Part shown: one piece after another, positions 31,216 to 40,633 of the stretch
How the letters are laid out: each line of letters opens with the position of its first letter
How positions within the stretch are numbered: position 1 is the stretch's first letter
Source: Marinobacter halodurans
GTDB lineage: Bacteria > Pseudomonadota > Gammaproteobacteria > Pseudomonadales > Oleiphilaceae
Assembly (NCBI RefSeq): GCF_004327985.1
Contig: NZ_SJDL01000026.1
Span: 1-64,000, forward strand
Direction of reading: 5' to 3'
DNA: 64,000 bases
The notes under the pieces: generated by a model
Database searches by the model: none
Told to the model about the DNA's origin: nothing
Seen by the model: the letters and a program-made list of their open reading frames with translations, nothing else
Made by a program: the position numbers and the translations under genes

Positions 31216-31854
31216 TCAAGCCCTGATCGACCGCACCAGCATCTCCATCGTATGCCGCACCAGCGAGTCGCTGGGGTATGTTGCAAGCGGCCCGTCCTCG
31301 CCCATTTCCTGCTGGCACATCATGATCACCCCGTGCAGGGCGCCACGTAGGTAGAGCGCGGTCTGGAAGCAATCACTGACCTGGGTGGCATCGATGCTGC
31401 CGTCTTCGATCCCGGCGTTCAGCGCTTCCACCATCAGCGACATGGTCGTCATCTCGCAGCCTACCATCAGCTCGCTCTCGTCGGCGTCGGCATCCTGCAT
31501 GGCGGTGGCGGCCCGGGTCAGGGCGTCGAAATAGTTGGGCTCTTCCTGCCAGAACCGGTAGTAGGCTGCGCCTATTTCGCGGATCTTGTCGAGACCGGTA
31601 TCGCCGGCTTCCAGGGCCGTCCGGAAACGTTCCTGCAGACGTTCGGCCGCGCGCAGAATAATGCCCCGCTGGATGGCCGCCTTGTCCTTGAAATAGACGT
31701 AAAGCAGCGCTCGGCTCAGGCTGGCGGTGCGGGCGATCTCGTCCATTGACGTGCGCTCATAGCCCTTCCCGGCAAACATGGTCTCCGCCGCGTCCAGTAT
31801 GGCGTCCTGCCGCTGCTGTTTTTCCCGTTCCCGCCGTTCCTGCAGGTTACTCAT
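31216..31854 (-). CDS. TetR-family regulator, probable RND pump repressor
   Basis: A 212-aa protein with a TetR helix-turn-helix (AGKGYERTSMDEIARTASLS, then RALLYVYFKDKAAI, about 20-65) and an all-helical ligand domain. The open frame continues 22 codons upstream, but MSNLQERREREKQQRQ gives the typical TetR beginning, with AGAGG ahead of it. It diverges from an RND efflux adaptor gene, and the gap has palindromes overlapping both promoters. Auto-repression and repression of the pump are inferred. Confidence 0.88.
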   Translation of the reverse strand: MSNLQERREREKQQRQDAILDAAETMFAGKGYERTSMDEIARTASLSRALLYVYFKDKAAIQRGIILRAAERLQERFRTALEAGDTGLDKIREIGAAYYRFWQEEPNYFDALTRAATAMQDADADESELMVGCEMTTMSLMVEALNAGIEDGSIDATQVSDCFQTALYLRGALHGVIMMCQQEMGEDGPLATYPSDSLVRHTMEMLVRSIRA

Positions 31855-31930
31855 GAATCCGGATCCTCTCTGACTGCTGGGTAATCCACCCACGATGAAT
31901 CCCAATGGGACTGTATTCATATTCTAGTCG

Positions 31931-31961
31931 TTGACAAAGTGTCAAAGAATGACATTATGTC
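31931..31961. promoter_or_regulatory. Overlapping divergent promoters within TetR-type operators
   Basis: TTGACA-AAG-TGTCAA (31931-31945) is a perfect palindrome whose two halves are each a consensus -35. Plus strand: TTGACA, 16 nt, CATTAT (31953-31958). Minus strand: TTGACA (31940-31945), 18 nt, TATGAA. A second palindrome GACAT-T-ATGTC (31951-31961) covers the plus-strand -10. One bound repressor could shut both promoters. Confidence 0.6.
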
Positions 31962-32059
31962 TTAAAAGATCGTTCAGATCATGACCGATTGCAAATTCGA
32001 TCGATAACCTGTTCAACATTCGTCCGGTAGGAAGCCGGGCGCTCAGCCCACTGGTGATC

Positions 32060-33169
32060 ATGATGAAAACCACCGCCCCACGTTTCTCTCTCCTTTTACT
32101 GGCTCTACTGATGACGGCGACGGTCGCCGGGTTGAATGGCTGTGCGGAGTCGGTTGGCGCGCCCGAAGCCCCGGATACATCCGTCAGCGTGCGCGCCGCT
32201 ACCGTGAGCATCACGGCGGATCAGGCCGAGCCGTTGCGTTTTGCCGGCATTGTCCAGGCGCGCCAGCGAGCGACGCTGACGTTCCAGGTGAGCGGTACGG
32301 TCCGGGAGCGGCCGGTGGAGCTGGGGCAGCAGGTTCATCAGGGGCAGGTGCTGGCGCATCTCTACAACCCGGGACTGGAGCCGGCACGGGATTCCGCGAA
32401 GGCTCGCCTGCAGGAGCTGCAGACCCAACTGGACCAGGCCGGCCGCGAGTGGCAACGCTCCCGGCGGCTGTTCGAGCGGGGGGTGGTCTCCGAACAGGCC
32501 CTGGAACAGCTTGAAGCCAAGCGGGACGCGCTCAGGGCCAGCGTGTCCACCGCCCGGGCGTCTCTCGCCGAAGCTGAGCGGATGGTCGCCGAGAGTACCC
32601 TGAAAGCGCCCTTCGATGGCCGCATCGAGGCGGTGCTGGTGGAAGCGGACGAGTTTGTGGGAGCGGGCCAGCCGGTGGTGCGCCTGTCCGCGCCCAAGGG
32701 ACTGGAAGTGGAAGTCCGTGTGCCGGCCTACCTGCTGGATCACGTCAGGTTGGGCGAAACGGTGAAGGTGTGGTCGGTGCAGCGTCGGGACCAGGCACCG
32801 GTGAGTGGCACCGTCAGCGAAATCGCCCAGCCCAGCGGTCTGCGGGGGGAACTCCACGCGGTTATGGTCAACCTGCCGGATGGCGTGCTGGAGGCGGGTG
32901 TGCCGGTGGAAGTGGGACTTGCCTCGCCCAACGCGTCGCTGCTGTCCGTGCCGTTGCTGTCGGTGATGCGCTCCGCCGACGGCACCAGCGTGTTTCGCAT
33001 TGCCGACGACGGTGACCGACCCACCGCCGAGCGCGTGGACGTGGCCGTCAAGCAGATCATGGGCGAGCAGGCGATCCTTGCGGATGGCGCCCTCAAGGCG
33101 GGCGATCAGGTGGTCTACGCCGGTATGACACGGGTCACGCCGGGTGATGCCCTGGAGATCCTGCCATGA
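32060..33169 (+). CDS. RND efflux periplasmic adaptor (lipoprotein)
   Basis: About 369 aa. A signal peptide ends in the lipobox LNGC (Cys 28 from this start), so the protein is probably lipid-anchored in the inner membrane. It has the membrane fusion layout: lipoyl half (FAGIVQARQRATLTFQVSG), coiled coil (ARLQELQTQLDQAGREW...), second lipoyl half (LKAPFDGRIEAVLVEADEFV) and beta-barrel. Starts at GTG 32054, ATG 32060 or ATG 32063 are all possible; none has a good ribosome site. The pump gene overlaps its stop by 4 nt. Confidence 0.92.
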   Translation: MMKTTAPRFSLLLLALLMTATVAGLNGCAESVGAPEAPDTSVSVRAATVSITADQAEPLRFAGIVQARQRATLTFQVSGTVRERPVELGQQVHQGQVLAHLYNPGLEPARDSAKARLQELQTQLDQAGREWQRSRRLFERGVVSEQALEQLEAKRDALRASVSTARASLAEAERMVAESTLKAPFDGRIEAVLVEADEFVGAGQPVVRLSAPKGLEVEVRVPAYLLDHVRLGETVKVWSVQRRDQAPVSGTVSEIAQPSGLRGELHAVMVNLPDGVLEAGVPVEVGLASPNASLLSVPLLSVMRSADGTSVFRIADDGDRPTAERVDVAVKQIMGEQAILADGALKAGDQVVYAGMTRVTPGDALEILP

Positions 33170-36100
33170 TGGGCCGGCTGATGCGCTGCCGCCGCCTGTT
33201 GGGCATGGTGGTGACCATGCTCTGCCTGCTGGGGGTGGCCGCCTATAACACCATGCCCCGGCAGGAAGACCCGTCCTTCCCGCATCGGGCCGGCCTGCTG
33301 ACGGTCAGCTATCCCGGCGCCAACGCCGATGCCGTGGAACGCCTGGTACTGGAACCACTGGCGGATGAACTGCGCCAGGTCGAGGAAGTGGATTTTGCCT
33401 CCGGCACCGCCCGGACCGGCGTGGCGGTGGTCAATATCCGCCTCAACGACACCATCTACGACACCGATGCCGCCTGGGACCGGGTGCGTCAGGCGATGGA
33501 GCGGGCCCGTCACGATTTTCCGGACGGCGTCGGCACCATGAACCTGGAAGACCGCCTGATCAATATCCCGACCATCGTGCTGGCGGTGGGCGGCTCGCCG
33601 TCGGTCACCGAACTGAGCGAACAGGCGGAAAAGCTCAAGAATAACCTGCTGGATATTCCCGGCGTGTCCCGCGTCGAACTGGAAGGCGACGCCGACGAGC
33701 AGATCACCCTGGCGCTGGACGACGCTGCACTTTACCGGTTGGGTGTCTCACCGTCGCGGGTGCTGGATACGCTGGCCCAGCGCAACCAGGTGATCCCTGG
33801 CGGTTTCCTGGTGGTCGACGGCCAGCGGATTTCGATCCTGCCCAACAGTGAATTCGACAACCTGGACGCCATCCGCGCCACGCCCATCGAACTGCCGGAC
33901 GGCTCCCAGGTGCCGCTGGCCTCGGCCGCCGAGATCTGGCGCGGCCCCGCCGAACCCCGGCAGCCGGAAACCTGGTACGACGGTGAGCGTGTGGTGCTGG
34001 TCAACATCATGCTGGAGGAGGGCAAGACCGACGCCATCCGCTTTGGCGAGCGGGTGCGGGAGCGCCTCGCTCAGTTGCGGCCGGAGCTCGCGCCCTACAC
34101 CATCCAGGAGATGTTCTTCCAGCCGGACAAGGTCCAGGACCGTCTCGACAACCTGGCCTGGAGCCTGTTGTTCTCGGTGCTGATCATCATCGCCGTGGTG
34201 TTCACCGGCATGGGCCTGCGAATGGGCTTGCTGGTGGCGACCATCCTGCCGATGGTCACGCTGATCAGCATCGGCCTGTACGATCTGGGTGGCGGCATCC
34301 TGCACCAGATTGCGGTGATCGGAATGGTGATCTCCCTCGGTATCCTGATCGACAACGCCATCGTGATTGTGGAAAACATCCAGACGCTGCTGGACGAGGG
34401 CGCTGCACGCATGGAGGCGCTCGTTCGCTCGGTAAGGGAATTGGCGGGGCCGCTGGGTGCATCCACGGGGACGACTCTGGCCGCGTTCGCGCCGCTGTTG
34501 CTGTCCAAGGGCGGGACGGCAGATTTCACCCGTGGCATCCCGGTCATGATCATGCTGACCCTGTCGATCAGCTACCTGTTGGCCATCTCGGCCGTGCCCC
34601 TGCTGGCGGCCCGATTCCTCAAACCCCGCAAGCAGGTGCGGGCCGATCGGCTGGCCGGTCTGGCGCGTGTGCTGGGACGGCTGGTGGCCCGGGCGCCGGG
34701 CTGGCTGGTGCTGGGCGGTGTCGTGATGGTCGCTGCCAGCATGGCGCTGACGCCGTTCCTCAAGCAGCAGTTCTTCCCCAATGCGGACCGGCCGCGGGTG
34801 ATCGTTGAACTGTATATGCCCGAGGGCACCGACCAGGGCAAAACCGCGATGGTTGCGGCCGACCTGGAGCGCGCGATCCGCAGCCGGCCGGAGACGGTCA
34901 ATGTCCACCGTTTTGTCGGCTTTACCGGCCCCAGCTTCTACTACAACCTGCGGCGGGCTCCCCAGGCGCCCAACCGTGGGCGGCTGGTGATCAAGACGGA
35001 AACCCTGGAGCAGACCACCGGTCTCGTGCACTGGATTCGCGACTATGCCGCCGAGGCCCTGCCGGAGGCGGACCTGACGGTCGGCATCCTGGGTCAGGGG
35101 CCGCCCCGGGTGGCACCGGTCGAAGTCCGCCTGTATCACCCCGATGACAGTGTGCGTGCGCAGGCGGTGGAGACGGTCTATTCCGGCCTGCGGCAGGCGC
35201 CGGGTGCCGTGGACGTGCGCCACGACCTCGACCCCGGTATACCCAGCGTGCGCATCAATGTGGACGACGCCGTGGCCGCCCGTTATGGCATCACACGGGC
35301 GGATGTCGCACGCAGCCTGTATGGCCAGAGCTTCGGCATGGTGGCCGAGCAGTACCGGCAGGAGGACGACCCCATTCCGCTGGTGCTGCGTTCCCGGGAA
35401 GGGACGGACCTGTCTTTGACCCGATTGCTGTCGATCAACGTCTACACTGCCCAGGGCAAGGCGGTGCCGTTATCCGCCGTGGCCACGGTAAACACCACCT
35501 GGGAACTGGCGGCCCGCTATCTGCGTAATGGGGTGCGGGTGAATACGGTCACCGCGAACCTGGAGAACGGTTACAGTTTCAGTCAGGCGCTGGGCGGGTT
35601 GGAAACCTACCTGAAAACCCACCCGCTGCCGCCGGGCACCCGCATGGAATACGGTGGCGACGCCGAGGGCTCCAGCGATGCCAACAGTGCCATCCTGACC
35701 ACCGCTCCCATCGGCGTACTGTTGTTGCTGTTCTTCCTGCTGCTGCAGTTCAACTCGTTCAAGCGGGTGGGGATCATCCTGCTGACCGTGCCGCTGGCCA
35801 CCGTGGGGATTCTCCCGGGGCTGGTACTGTCCGGTTCGCCGTTCGGCTTCCAGTCGCTGCTGGGCGTGATCGCGCTGGTGGGCATCGTGGTGAACAACGC
35901 CATCGTGTTGCTGGATGTGATGGATCGGCAGCTTGAAGCCGGTCAGCCCATCCGGGAAGCCGTACGGCTGGCGGTGGAACAGCGCACCCGGCCGATCCTG
36001 CTGACGACGGCAACGACGGTGGCGGGTCTGTTGCCTTTGGCCTTCTCCAGCTCCACCCTCTGGCCACCGATGGCCTGGGCGATCATCTCCGGCCTGCTGG

Positions 36101-36198
36101 CCTCGACGGTGCTGACGCTGCTGGTGGTGCCGGCGCTGTGTGTGAAGGTGATTCGTGGGCCGGTGGTGGCGATGGAAGAGACTAGGGCGGCGGGGTGA
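33166..36198 (+). CDS. RND multidrug efflux permease
   Basis: A 1010-aa inner-membrane pump of the AcrB/HAE family. One N-terminal helix is followed by a large periplasmic loop (PRQEDPSFPHRAGLLTVSYP), a six-helix group (LFSVLIIIAVVFTGMGLR..., LGILIDNAIVIVEN), a second loop, and a second helix group (GVLLLLFFLLLQFNSF, GIVVNNAIVLLDVMD). It exports compounds by proton exchange together with the adaptor; an outer-membrane channel (TolC type) is not encoded nearby and is probably shared. Coupled by ATGA overlap to the adaptor gene. Confidence 0.95.
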   Translation: MMGRLMRCRRLLGMVVTMLCLLGVAAYNTMPRQEDPSFPHRAGLLTVSYPGANADAVERLVLEPLADELRQVEEVDFASGTARTGVAVVNIRLNDTIYDTDAAWDRVRQAMERARHDFPDGVGTMNLEDRLINIPTIVLAVGGSPSVTELSEQAEKLKNNLLDIPGVSRVELEGDADEQITLALDDAALYRLGVSPSRVLDTLAQRNQVIPGGFLVVDGQRISILPNSEFDNLDAIRATPIELPDGSQVPLASAAEIWRGPAEPRQPETWYDGERVVLVNIMLEEGKTDAIRFGERVRERLAQLRPELAPYTIQEMFFQPDKVQDRLDNLAWSLLFSVLIIIAVVFTGMGLRMGLLVATILPMVTLISIGLYDLGGGILHQIAVIGMVISLGILIDNAIVIVENIQTLLDEGAARMEALVRSVRELAGPLGASTGTTLAAFAPLLLSKGGTADFTRGIPVMIMLTLSISYLLAISAVPLLAARFLKPRKQVRADRLAGLARVLGRLVARAPGWLVLGGVVMVAASMALTPFLKQQFFPNADRPRVIVELYMPEGTDQGKTAMVAADLERAIRSRPETVNVHRFVGFTGPSFYYNLRRAPQAPNRGRLVIKTETLEQTTGLVHWIRDYAAEALPEADLTVGILGQGPPRVAPVEVRLYHPDDSVRAQAVETVYSGLRQAPGAVDVRHDLDPGIPSVRINVDDAVAARYGITRADVARSLYGQSFGMVAEQYRQEDDPIPLVLRSREGTDLSLTRLLSINVYTAQGKAVPLSAVATVNTTWELAARYLRNGVRVNTVTANLENGYSFSQALGGLETYLKTHPLPPGTRMEYGGDAEGSSDANSAILTTAPIGVLLLLFFLLLQFNSFKRVGIILLTVPLATVGILPGLVLSGSPFGFQSLLGVIALVGIVVNNAIVLLDVMDRQLEAGQPIREAVRLAVEQRTRPILLTTATTVAGLLPLAFSSSTLWPPMAWAIISGLLASTVLTLLVVPALCVKVIRGPVVAMEETRAAG

Positions 36199-36218
36199 CT
36201 CAGGGGCGCCTGCGGCGC

Positions 36219-36288
36219 CTCAGAAGCTGAAGCGTCTGCTACATGCTCGGGTTAGAGGAAAAATGTAGCCGACGCTTTAGCTTCGGAG
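36219..36288. repeat. REP-like inverted repeat, copy B5
   Basis: Left arm CTCAGAAGCTGAAGCGTC and right arm GTAGCCGACGCTTTAGC with a short A-rich spacer. It lies just behind the RND permease gene. Confidence 0.75.
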
Positions 36289-36363
36289 CAGCCTGTAGGG
36301 CTGCTGGCGTTCAATGATGAGGTTTCAGGAGGCTCGGTGTTGAGTCCGGGGCGCCTGCGGCGC

Positions 36364-36430
36364 CTCAGAAGCTGAAGCGTCTGCTACATGCTCGAGTTAT
36401 AGGGTCAATGTGGCCGACGCTTTCGCCTCG
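36364..36430. repeat. REP-like inverted repeat, copy B6 (worn right arm)
   Basis: Left arm as in B5. The right arm has decayed to GTGGCCGACGCTTTCGCC. It lies between copy B5 and the astE stop codon, where plus- and minus-strand operons converge. Confidence 0.65.
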
Positions 36431-36470
36431 ATGGGGCCGGCAGGCCCCTGAAGGTATCGGCAGACTGAAG

Positions 36471-37487
36471 TCAGGCCTTCTCCCGCACCAATAACCCAAC
36501 CCGTTGCCCCACGGGCACATTCCTATTCGGGAAGATGATCGCTTCCGGCACATCGCCCACCCTGTATTGGGTCGCGCCATCCTCCCAGATGACGGTGCCC
36601 GGCTGGTAGGGCGTGAAGTTGGCGATGTCGTCCGGCACGTGGAACTGGAAGTCGTCCCCTGTGTTCAGGATCTCGTGCACCACCTCGAACACGGTCAACT
36701 CATCGGCGTCCGGCGGTGTGGGGGCGGGTTCGTCCCGGAACACGCGGCGCAGGGCGTTTTCGATGCCCTTGAAGCGCAGCAGGTCGTTCTGTCCGAACGG
36801 GCGAACCTTACCCAGCTCGATGGTGAAACTTTCAGCACCCAGGTGGCTGGAGGAGAAGGACGAGAAGGTCGTGCCCGCCTTGTGCTGCAGCAGCAGCGTG
36901 TGGACTTCGGCTTCCAGCAGGAAATTGCACTGGTCCTGCGGCACTTTACGGCCTTCCACAAACGGATAGAGTGCAAATTTCTCCCGCAGTGACGGGCGGA
37001 TGGCCGTGTGCAGGTCATAGTGGGAGACCCTGTCCGCGTCGCCCACAAACTCCCGGCAGGCCTGTTCCAACTGGGCCGCGCGCGCCGCTTCGGGCGATCC
37101 CGTATAGGGGGCCTTGGCGTGGGCGCCGCTGAACAGGCGGTTCATGTTGTGGTCCACAAAACGGTCGCCGGCGACCATCGACAGGGGGTTGCCCAGGATC
37201 AGCAGGGTCCGGCGTGCGATTTGCCAGCGGCCGTCGACCAGCTCGTTGAGCAGGCCGTTGAGCACTTCGATCGGTGCCGTTTCGTTGCCGTGGATACCGG
37301 CCGAAATGATCAGTCGCCGGTCATCGGCAGAGGCCGGAACCAGTTCCAGGATGCCGGTATCCAGCCGCCGGATTTCGGCGCCATCCGGCAGGGCGGCGGT
37401 AACCGGTGCCGAGGCCTGGCCGGCCCGGGACAGGGTATGGGCGAGCCAGTCCGGCTCGCCGTCAAACAGGGTTTTGCGCACTGACAT
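36471..37487 (-). CDS. astE: Succinylglutamate desuccinylase
   Basis: A 338-aa zinc carboxypeptidase-like enzyme of the AstE/aspartoacylase family. Zinc and catalytic motifs are GIHGNETAP (His66, Glu69), VDHNMNRLF, HYDLHTAIR and FTIELGKVRPFG. It splits N-succinylglutamate to succinate and glutamate, the last pathway step. It sits at the end of the aotP-J-Q-M operon rather than with the aru genes, 10 nt after aotM. In P. aeruginosa the aot operon also holds an AstE-like gene (aotO). Confidence 0.92.
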   Translation of the reverse strand: MSVRKTLFDGEPDWLAHTLSRAGQASAPVTAALPDGAEIRRLDTGILELVPASADDRRLIISAGIHGNETAPIEVLNGLLNELVDGRWQIARRTLLILGNPLSMVAGDRFVDHNMNRLFSGAHAKAPYTGSPEAARAAQLEQACREFVGDADRVSHYDLHTAIRPSLREKFALYPFVEGRKVPQDQCNFLLEAEVHTLLLQHKAGTTFSSFSSSHLGAESFTIELGKVRPFGQNDLLRFKGIENALRRVFRDEPAPTPPDADELTVFEVVHEILNTGDDFQFHVPDDIANFTPYQPGTVIWEDGATQYRVGDVPEAIIFPNRNVPVGQRVGLLVREKA

Positions 37488-37497
37488 GAGGGGTTAC

Positions 37498-38217
37498 TCA
37501 GCTCAGCGGTTTGAGGTGTCGCAGCATCCGCTTTTCCAAATGGCGGAAGACGAAGATGATGGAGAACGTCAGGGCCATGTACATCAGCGCGACGGCGATA
37601 AAGGCATCGAACGGCGCGTAGAAGCGGGAATAGATATCCCGGGCGGCACCGGTCAGGTCGACAATCGTCACCACGCTGGCAATGGCACTGGCGTGTAGCA
37701 TGAAGATCACCTCGTTGGAGTAGGCCTGCAGGGCACGGCGGGCCGCGCTGGGCAGGATGATCCGACGGGTGCGCATGAACCAGGACATGCCATAGGCCTT
37801 GGCCGCCTCAACTTCGCCGTGCGGCGTGGCTTCAAGGGCACCGCGGATGATTTCGGTGGTGTAGGCCGCCGTATTGAGCACGAAGGCCAGCAGGGCCGGG
37901 TAGAATGGATCCTTGAAGATCTCCCACCAGAAGGTCTGCTGGATGCCCTGAATCTGCGCAATGCCGTAGTAGATGATGTACAGCTGGATCAGCAGCGGCG
38001 TGCCCCGGAACATATAGGTGTACAGCCACACGGGGCCGGATACGAACGGGTTGCGCACAGTGCGCAGGATCGCCAGCGGTACGGACAGCACCAGGCCGAT
38101 CACCAGCGACAGGAACACCAGTTGCACCGTGGTGACCAGACCGTCCCAGTAGTGCAGCATGGTGGTGGCGGTAAACACGTCGTGGGTGTTCAGCCATTGA
38201 ACGATAAAATCAGGCAT
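37498..38217 (-). CDS. aotM: Arginine/ornithine ABC transporter permease AotM
   Basis: A 239-aa inner-membrane permease of the His/Glu/Arg family, with several helices (VQLVFLSLVIGLVLSVPLAI, LLAFVLNTAAYTTEI) and the EAA loop with core EAAKAYGMSWF that contacts the ATPase. Starts 4 nt after the aotQ stop. Together with AotQ it forms the membrane channel. Confidence 0.92.
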   Translation of the reverse strand: MPDFIVQWLNTHDVFTATTMLHYWDGLVTTVQLVFLSLVIGLVLSVPLAILRTVRNPFVSGPVWLYTYMFRGTPLLIQLYIIYYGIAQIQGIQQTFWWEIFKDPFYPALLAFVLNTAAYTTEIIRGALEATPHGEVEAAKAYGMSWFMRTRRIILPSAARRALQAYSNEVIFMLHASAIASVVTIVDLTGAARDIYSRFYAPFDAFIAVALMYMALTFSIIFVFRHLEKRMLRHLKPLS

Positions 38218-38221
38218 GGAT

Positions 38222-38926
38222 TCAGTCCCCCTTCACGACGCCGACACTGACGCGGCTGTTGACCCAGCGGATAAAGAGCTCGGATCCGGCTGTCAGGAGG
38301 AGATAGACCACCGCCACCGGCACGAAGAACTTGAACGGCGCGTGCTCGGCCTTACTGGCCTGTTCGGCGACGCGGACCATGTCGGTCAGGCCGATGATGG
38401 AGACCAGTGCCGTGGTCTTGAGCAGGACCTGCCAGTTGTTGCCCACACCGGGCAGGGCGTGGCGCAGCATCTGCGGGAACATGATGCGACGGAACGTGTG
38501 CCAGCGGGTGAAGCCATAGGCCTTGCCGGCTTCGATCTGGCCGCTGTCGACCGCGAGGAACGCGCCGCGGAAGGTTTCCGTCATGTACGCACCGAAGATC
38601 AGGCCGATCGTCAGCACGCCGGAAATAAACGGGTCGAACTGGAAGAACCAGTCGACATTGAATTCGTAGTACAGGAAGTCGGACAGCTTGTTCACCAGAA
38701 CCTGTCCGCCGTAGTACAGCAGCAGCATCATGACCAGATCCGGGACACCGCGGATCAGGGTCGTGTAGGCGGTCGCGCCGGCATAGAGCCCGCGGTTACC
38801 GGAAAGCTTTGATGAGGCGCCAATCAAGCCGAGGACAACCGCCAGAAGCAGCGACAGTAGCGCCAGTTCAACGGTAATCACAGCGCCTTTCAGGATTGAA
38901 GGGCCGTAGCCGTGCAGATCGAGCAT
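38222..38926 (-). CDS. aotQ: Arginine/ornithine ABC transporter permease AotQ
   Basis: A 234-aa permease partner of AotM, with the EAA-type loop EAGKAYGFTRWHTFRRIMFPQ and multiple helices (ALLSLLLAVVLGLIGASSKL). Located between the binding-protein and AotM genes on the minus strand. Confidence 0.92.
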   Translation of the reverse strand: MLDLHGYGPSILKGAVITVELALLSLLLAVVLGLIGASSKLSGNRGLYAGATAYTTLIRGVPDLVMMLLLYYGGQVLVNKLSDFLYYEFNVDWFFQFDPFISGVLTIGLIFGAYMTETFRGAFLAVDSGQIEAGKAYGFTRWHTFRRIMFPQMLRHALPGVGNNWQVLLKTTALVSIIGLTDMVRVAEQASKAEHAPFKFFVPVAVVYLLLTAGSELFIRWVNSRVSVGVVKGD

Positions 38927-38982
38927 GGATAGGTCCGTGTTGGGGACAGGCCGCCGGCGCGATGCCGGCGGCCGTGCCGGGT

Positions 38983-39738
38983 TTACATCTTGACGTCGTA
39001 GGTGAAGTATTTCTTCATGATGGTGTCGTAGGTGCCATCATTCTTCAGCTTCGTCAGCGCCTTGTTGATCTGCTCGGCCAGATCCTGGTCACGCTTGCGC
39101 ATGGCCACGCCAACGCCTTCGCCCAGCTTCACCGGCTGGCCGATTTCGTGGAAACCGTCGCGGTTCAGCAGGGTCTGCTCGCCCACCGGGTAGTCCACGA
39201 AGACCATGTCCAGACGCTCGCCTTCCAGGTCCAGGACCATGTCGTCGGCGGTGGTGTAACGCTTGATTTCAACCACGCCGCTCATGTTTTCGGTGACGTA
39301 GGTGTCCATGGTGGTGCCGCGCTGGACGCCGACGATCTTGCCCTTCATGGCATCCATGTCGGTCGGGTCGGTGGTCTCATCGTTCTTGGCGAACCAGCCA
39401 CCCGGGGTGTTGTAGTACGGTTCGGAGAACAGGACTTTCTCCTGACGCTCCGGGGTGATGGACATGGAGGACATAATGGCGTCGAACTTACGCGCCAGCA
39501 GGCCCGGAATCATGCCATCCCAGGACTGGATGACGAAGTCACAGTTGGCTTGCAGCTCTTTACACATGGCTTCGGCCAGTTCCACCTCGAAGCCGGTCAG
39601 GGAGCCATCCGGCTTCTTGTATTCGAACGGCTCGTAAGGCACGTCGAAAGCGATGCGGATGTCTTTCCATTCTTTTGCCTGCACTGAGCCGGTCATCACG
39701 GCCAGGGCACAGGTTGCTGCAACAATCAGCTTTTTCAT
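38983..39738 (-). CDS. aotJ: Arginine/ornithine-binding periplasmic protein AotJ
   Basis: A 251-aa periplasmic solute-binding protein. Signal peptide MKKLIVAATCALAVMTGSVQA, then the binding domain (IRIAFDVPYEPFEYKKPDGS, FDAIMSSMSITPERQEKVLF), typical of lysine/arginine/ornithine-binding proteins. A Met 5 codons upstream is part of ATGGAG; the GGAG lies 9 nt before the Met at 39738, which I take as the start. Confidence 0.93.
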   Translation of the reverse strand: MKKLIVAATCALAVMTGSVQAKEWKDIRIAFDVPYEPFEYKKPDGSLTGFEVELAEAMCKELQANCDFVIQSWDGMIPGLLARKFDAIMSSMSITPERQEKVLFSEPYYNTPGGWFAKNDETTDPTDMDAMKGKIVGVQRGTTMDTYVTENMSGVVEIKRYTTADDMVLDLEGERLDMVFVDYPVGEQTLLNRDGFHEIGQPVKLGEGVGVAMRKRDQDLAEQINKALTKLKNDGTYDTIMKKYFTYDVKM

Positions 39739-39862
39739 GAGTCGCTTCTCCATTGTTTTGCCTTTGGGCTTTTTTTATCCAGCGATGTCGCCATCACTGT
39801 TTTTCTCTGAACGTCTTTCGACCGGCAGGGACTGTCGGCCAGAGAGTGATCAGATCCGGTCA

Positions 39863-40633
39863 TCAGAACTTGGGCGCCAGGAATTGCTTCATGCGCTCCG
39901 AGTCCGGATTGTCGAAGACTTTATCCGGGGTGCCCTGTTCTTCAATCCGGCCCTGATGCAAAAACAGGACCTGGCTTGACACATCCCGGGCAAACGCCAT
40001 CTCGTGGGTCACCACGATCATGGTCCGGCCCTCTTCGGCCAGGCTTTGCATGACCCGCAGTACCTCGCCCACCAGCTCCGGATCCAGTGCCGATGTGGGC
40101 TCGTCGAACAGCATGACCTCCGGCTCCATCGCCAGGGCCCGGGCGATGGCCGCCCGCTGCTGCTGGCCGCCCGACATATGGGAAGGATAGTAGTCCTTGC
40201 GCTCATAGATACCGACTTTGTGCAGGTAGGCTTCGGCGCGCTCGATGGCCTCTTTTTTCGGTACCTTGAGCACGTGCATGGGTGCTTCGATGATGTTCTC
40301 CATTACGGTCATGTGGGACCAGAGATTGAAGCTCTGGAAGACCATCGACAGCTTGGCGCGCATCAGCTCGACCTGCTTGTTGTCGGCCGGAATGCGGACA
40401 CCCCTGCGGTTGTGCTTGAACCGGATTGGTTCACCGTGAACGATCACCTCACCGGCAGTGGGCGTTTCCAGCAGGTTGATGCAGCGCAGAAAAGTACTCT
40501 TGCCAGAGCCGGAACTGCCGATCAGCGACACCACATCGCCTTTGCGGGTTTCCAGGGAAATGCCCTTGAGCACTTCGTTGTCGTTGAAGGTTTTGTGGAT
40601 GTCTTTACAGATCAAGGGCGCATTTTCCGCCAT
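39863..40633 (-). CDS. aotP: Arginine/ornithine ABC transporter ATP-binding protein AotP
   Basis: A 256-aa ABC ATPase: Walker [10 protein letters not shown], signature MSGGQQQR, Walker [15 protein letters not shown], and the H-loop in VVTHEMAFA. The open frame is longer, but ATG 40633 follows AGGAG by 6 nt and gives the normal size. First gene of aotP-J-Q-M-astE. I see no clear pair of ArgR half-sites upstream; only GTCGC-N8-AG near 40683 on the other strand. Confidence 0.93.
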   Translation of the reverse strand: MAENAPLICKDIHKTFNDNEVLKGISLETRKGDVVSLIGSSGSGKSTFLRCINLLETPTAGEVIVHGEPIRFKHNRRGVRIPADNKQVELMRAKLSMVFQSFNLWSHMTVMENIIEAPMHVLKVPKKEAIERAEAYLHKVGIYERKDYYPSHMSGGQQQRAAIARALAMEPEVMLFDEPTSALDPELVGEVLRVMQSLAEEGRTMIVVTHEMAFARDVSSQVLFLHQGRIEEQGTPDKVFDNPDSERMKQFLAPKF

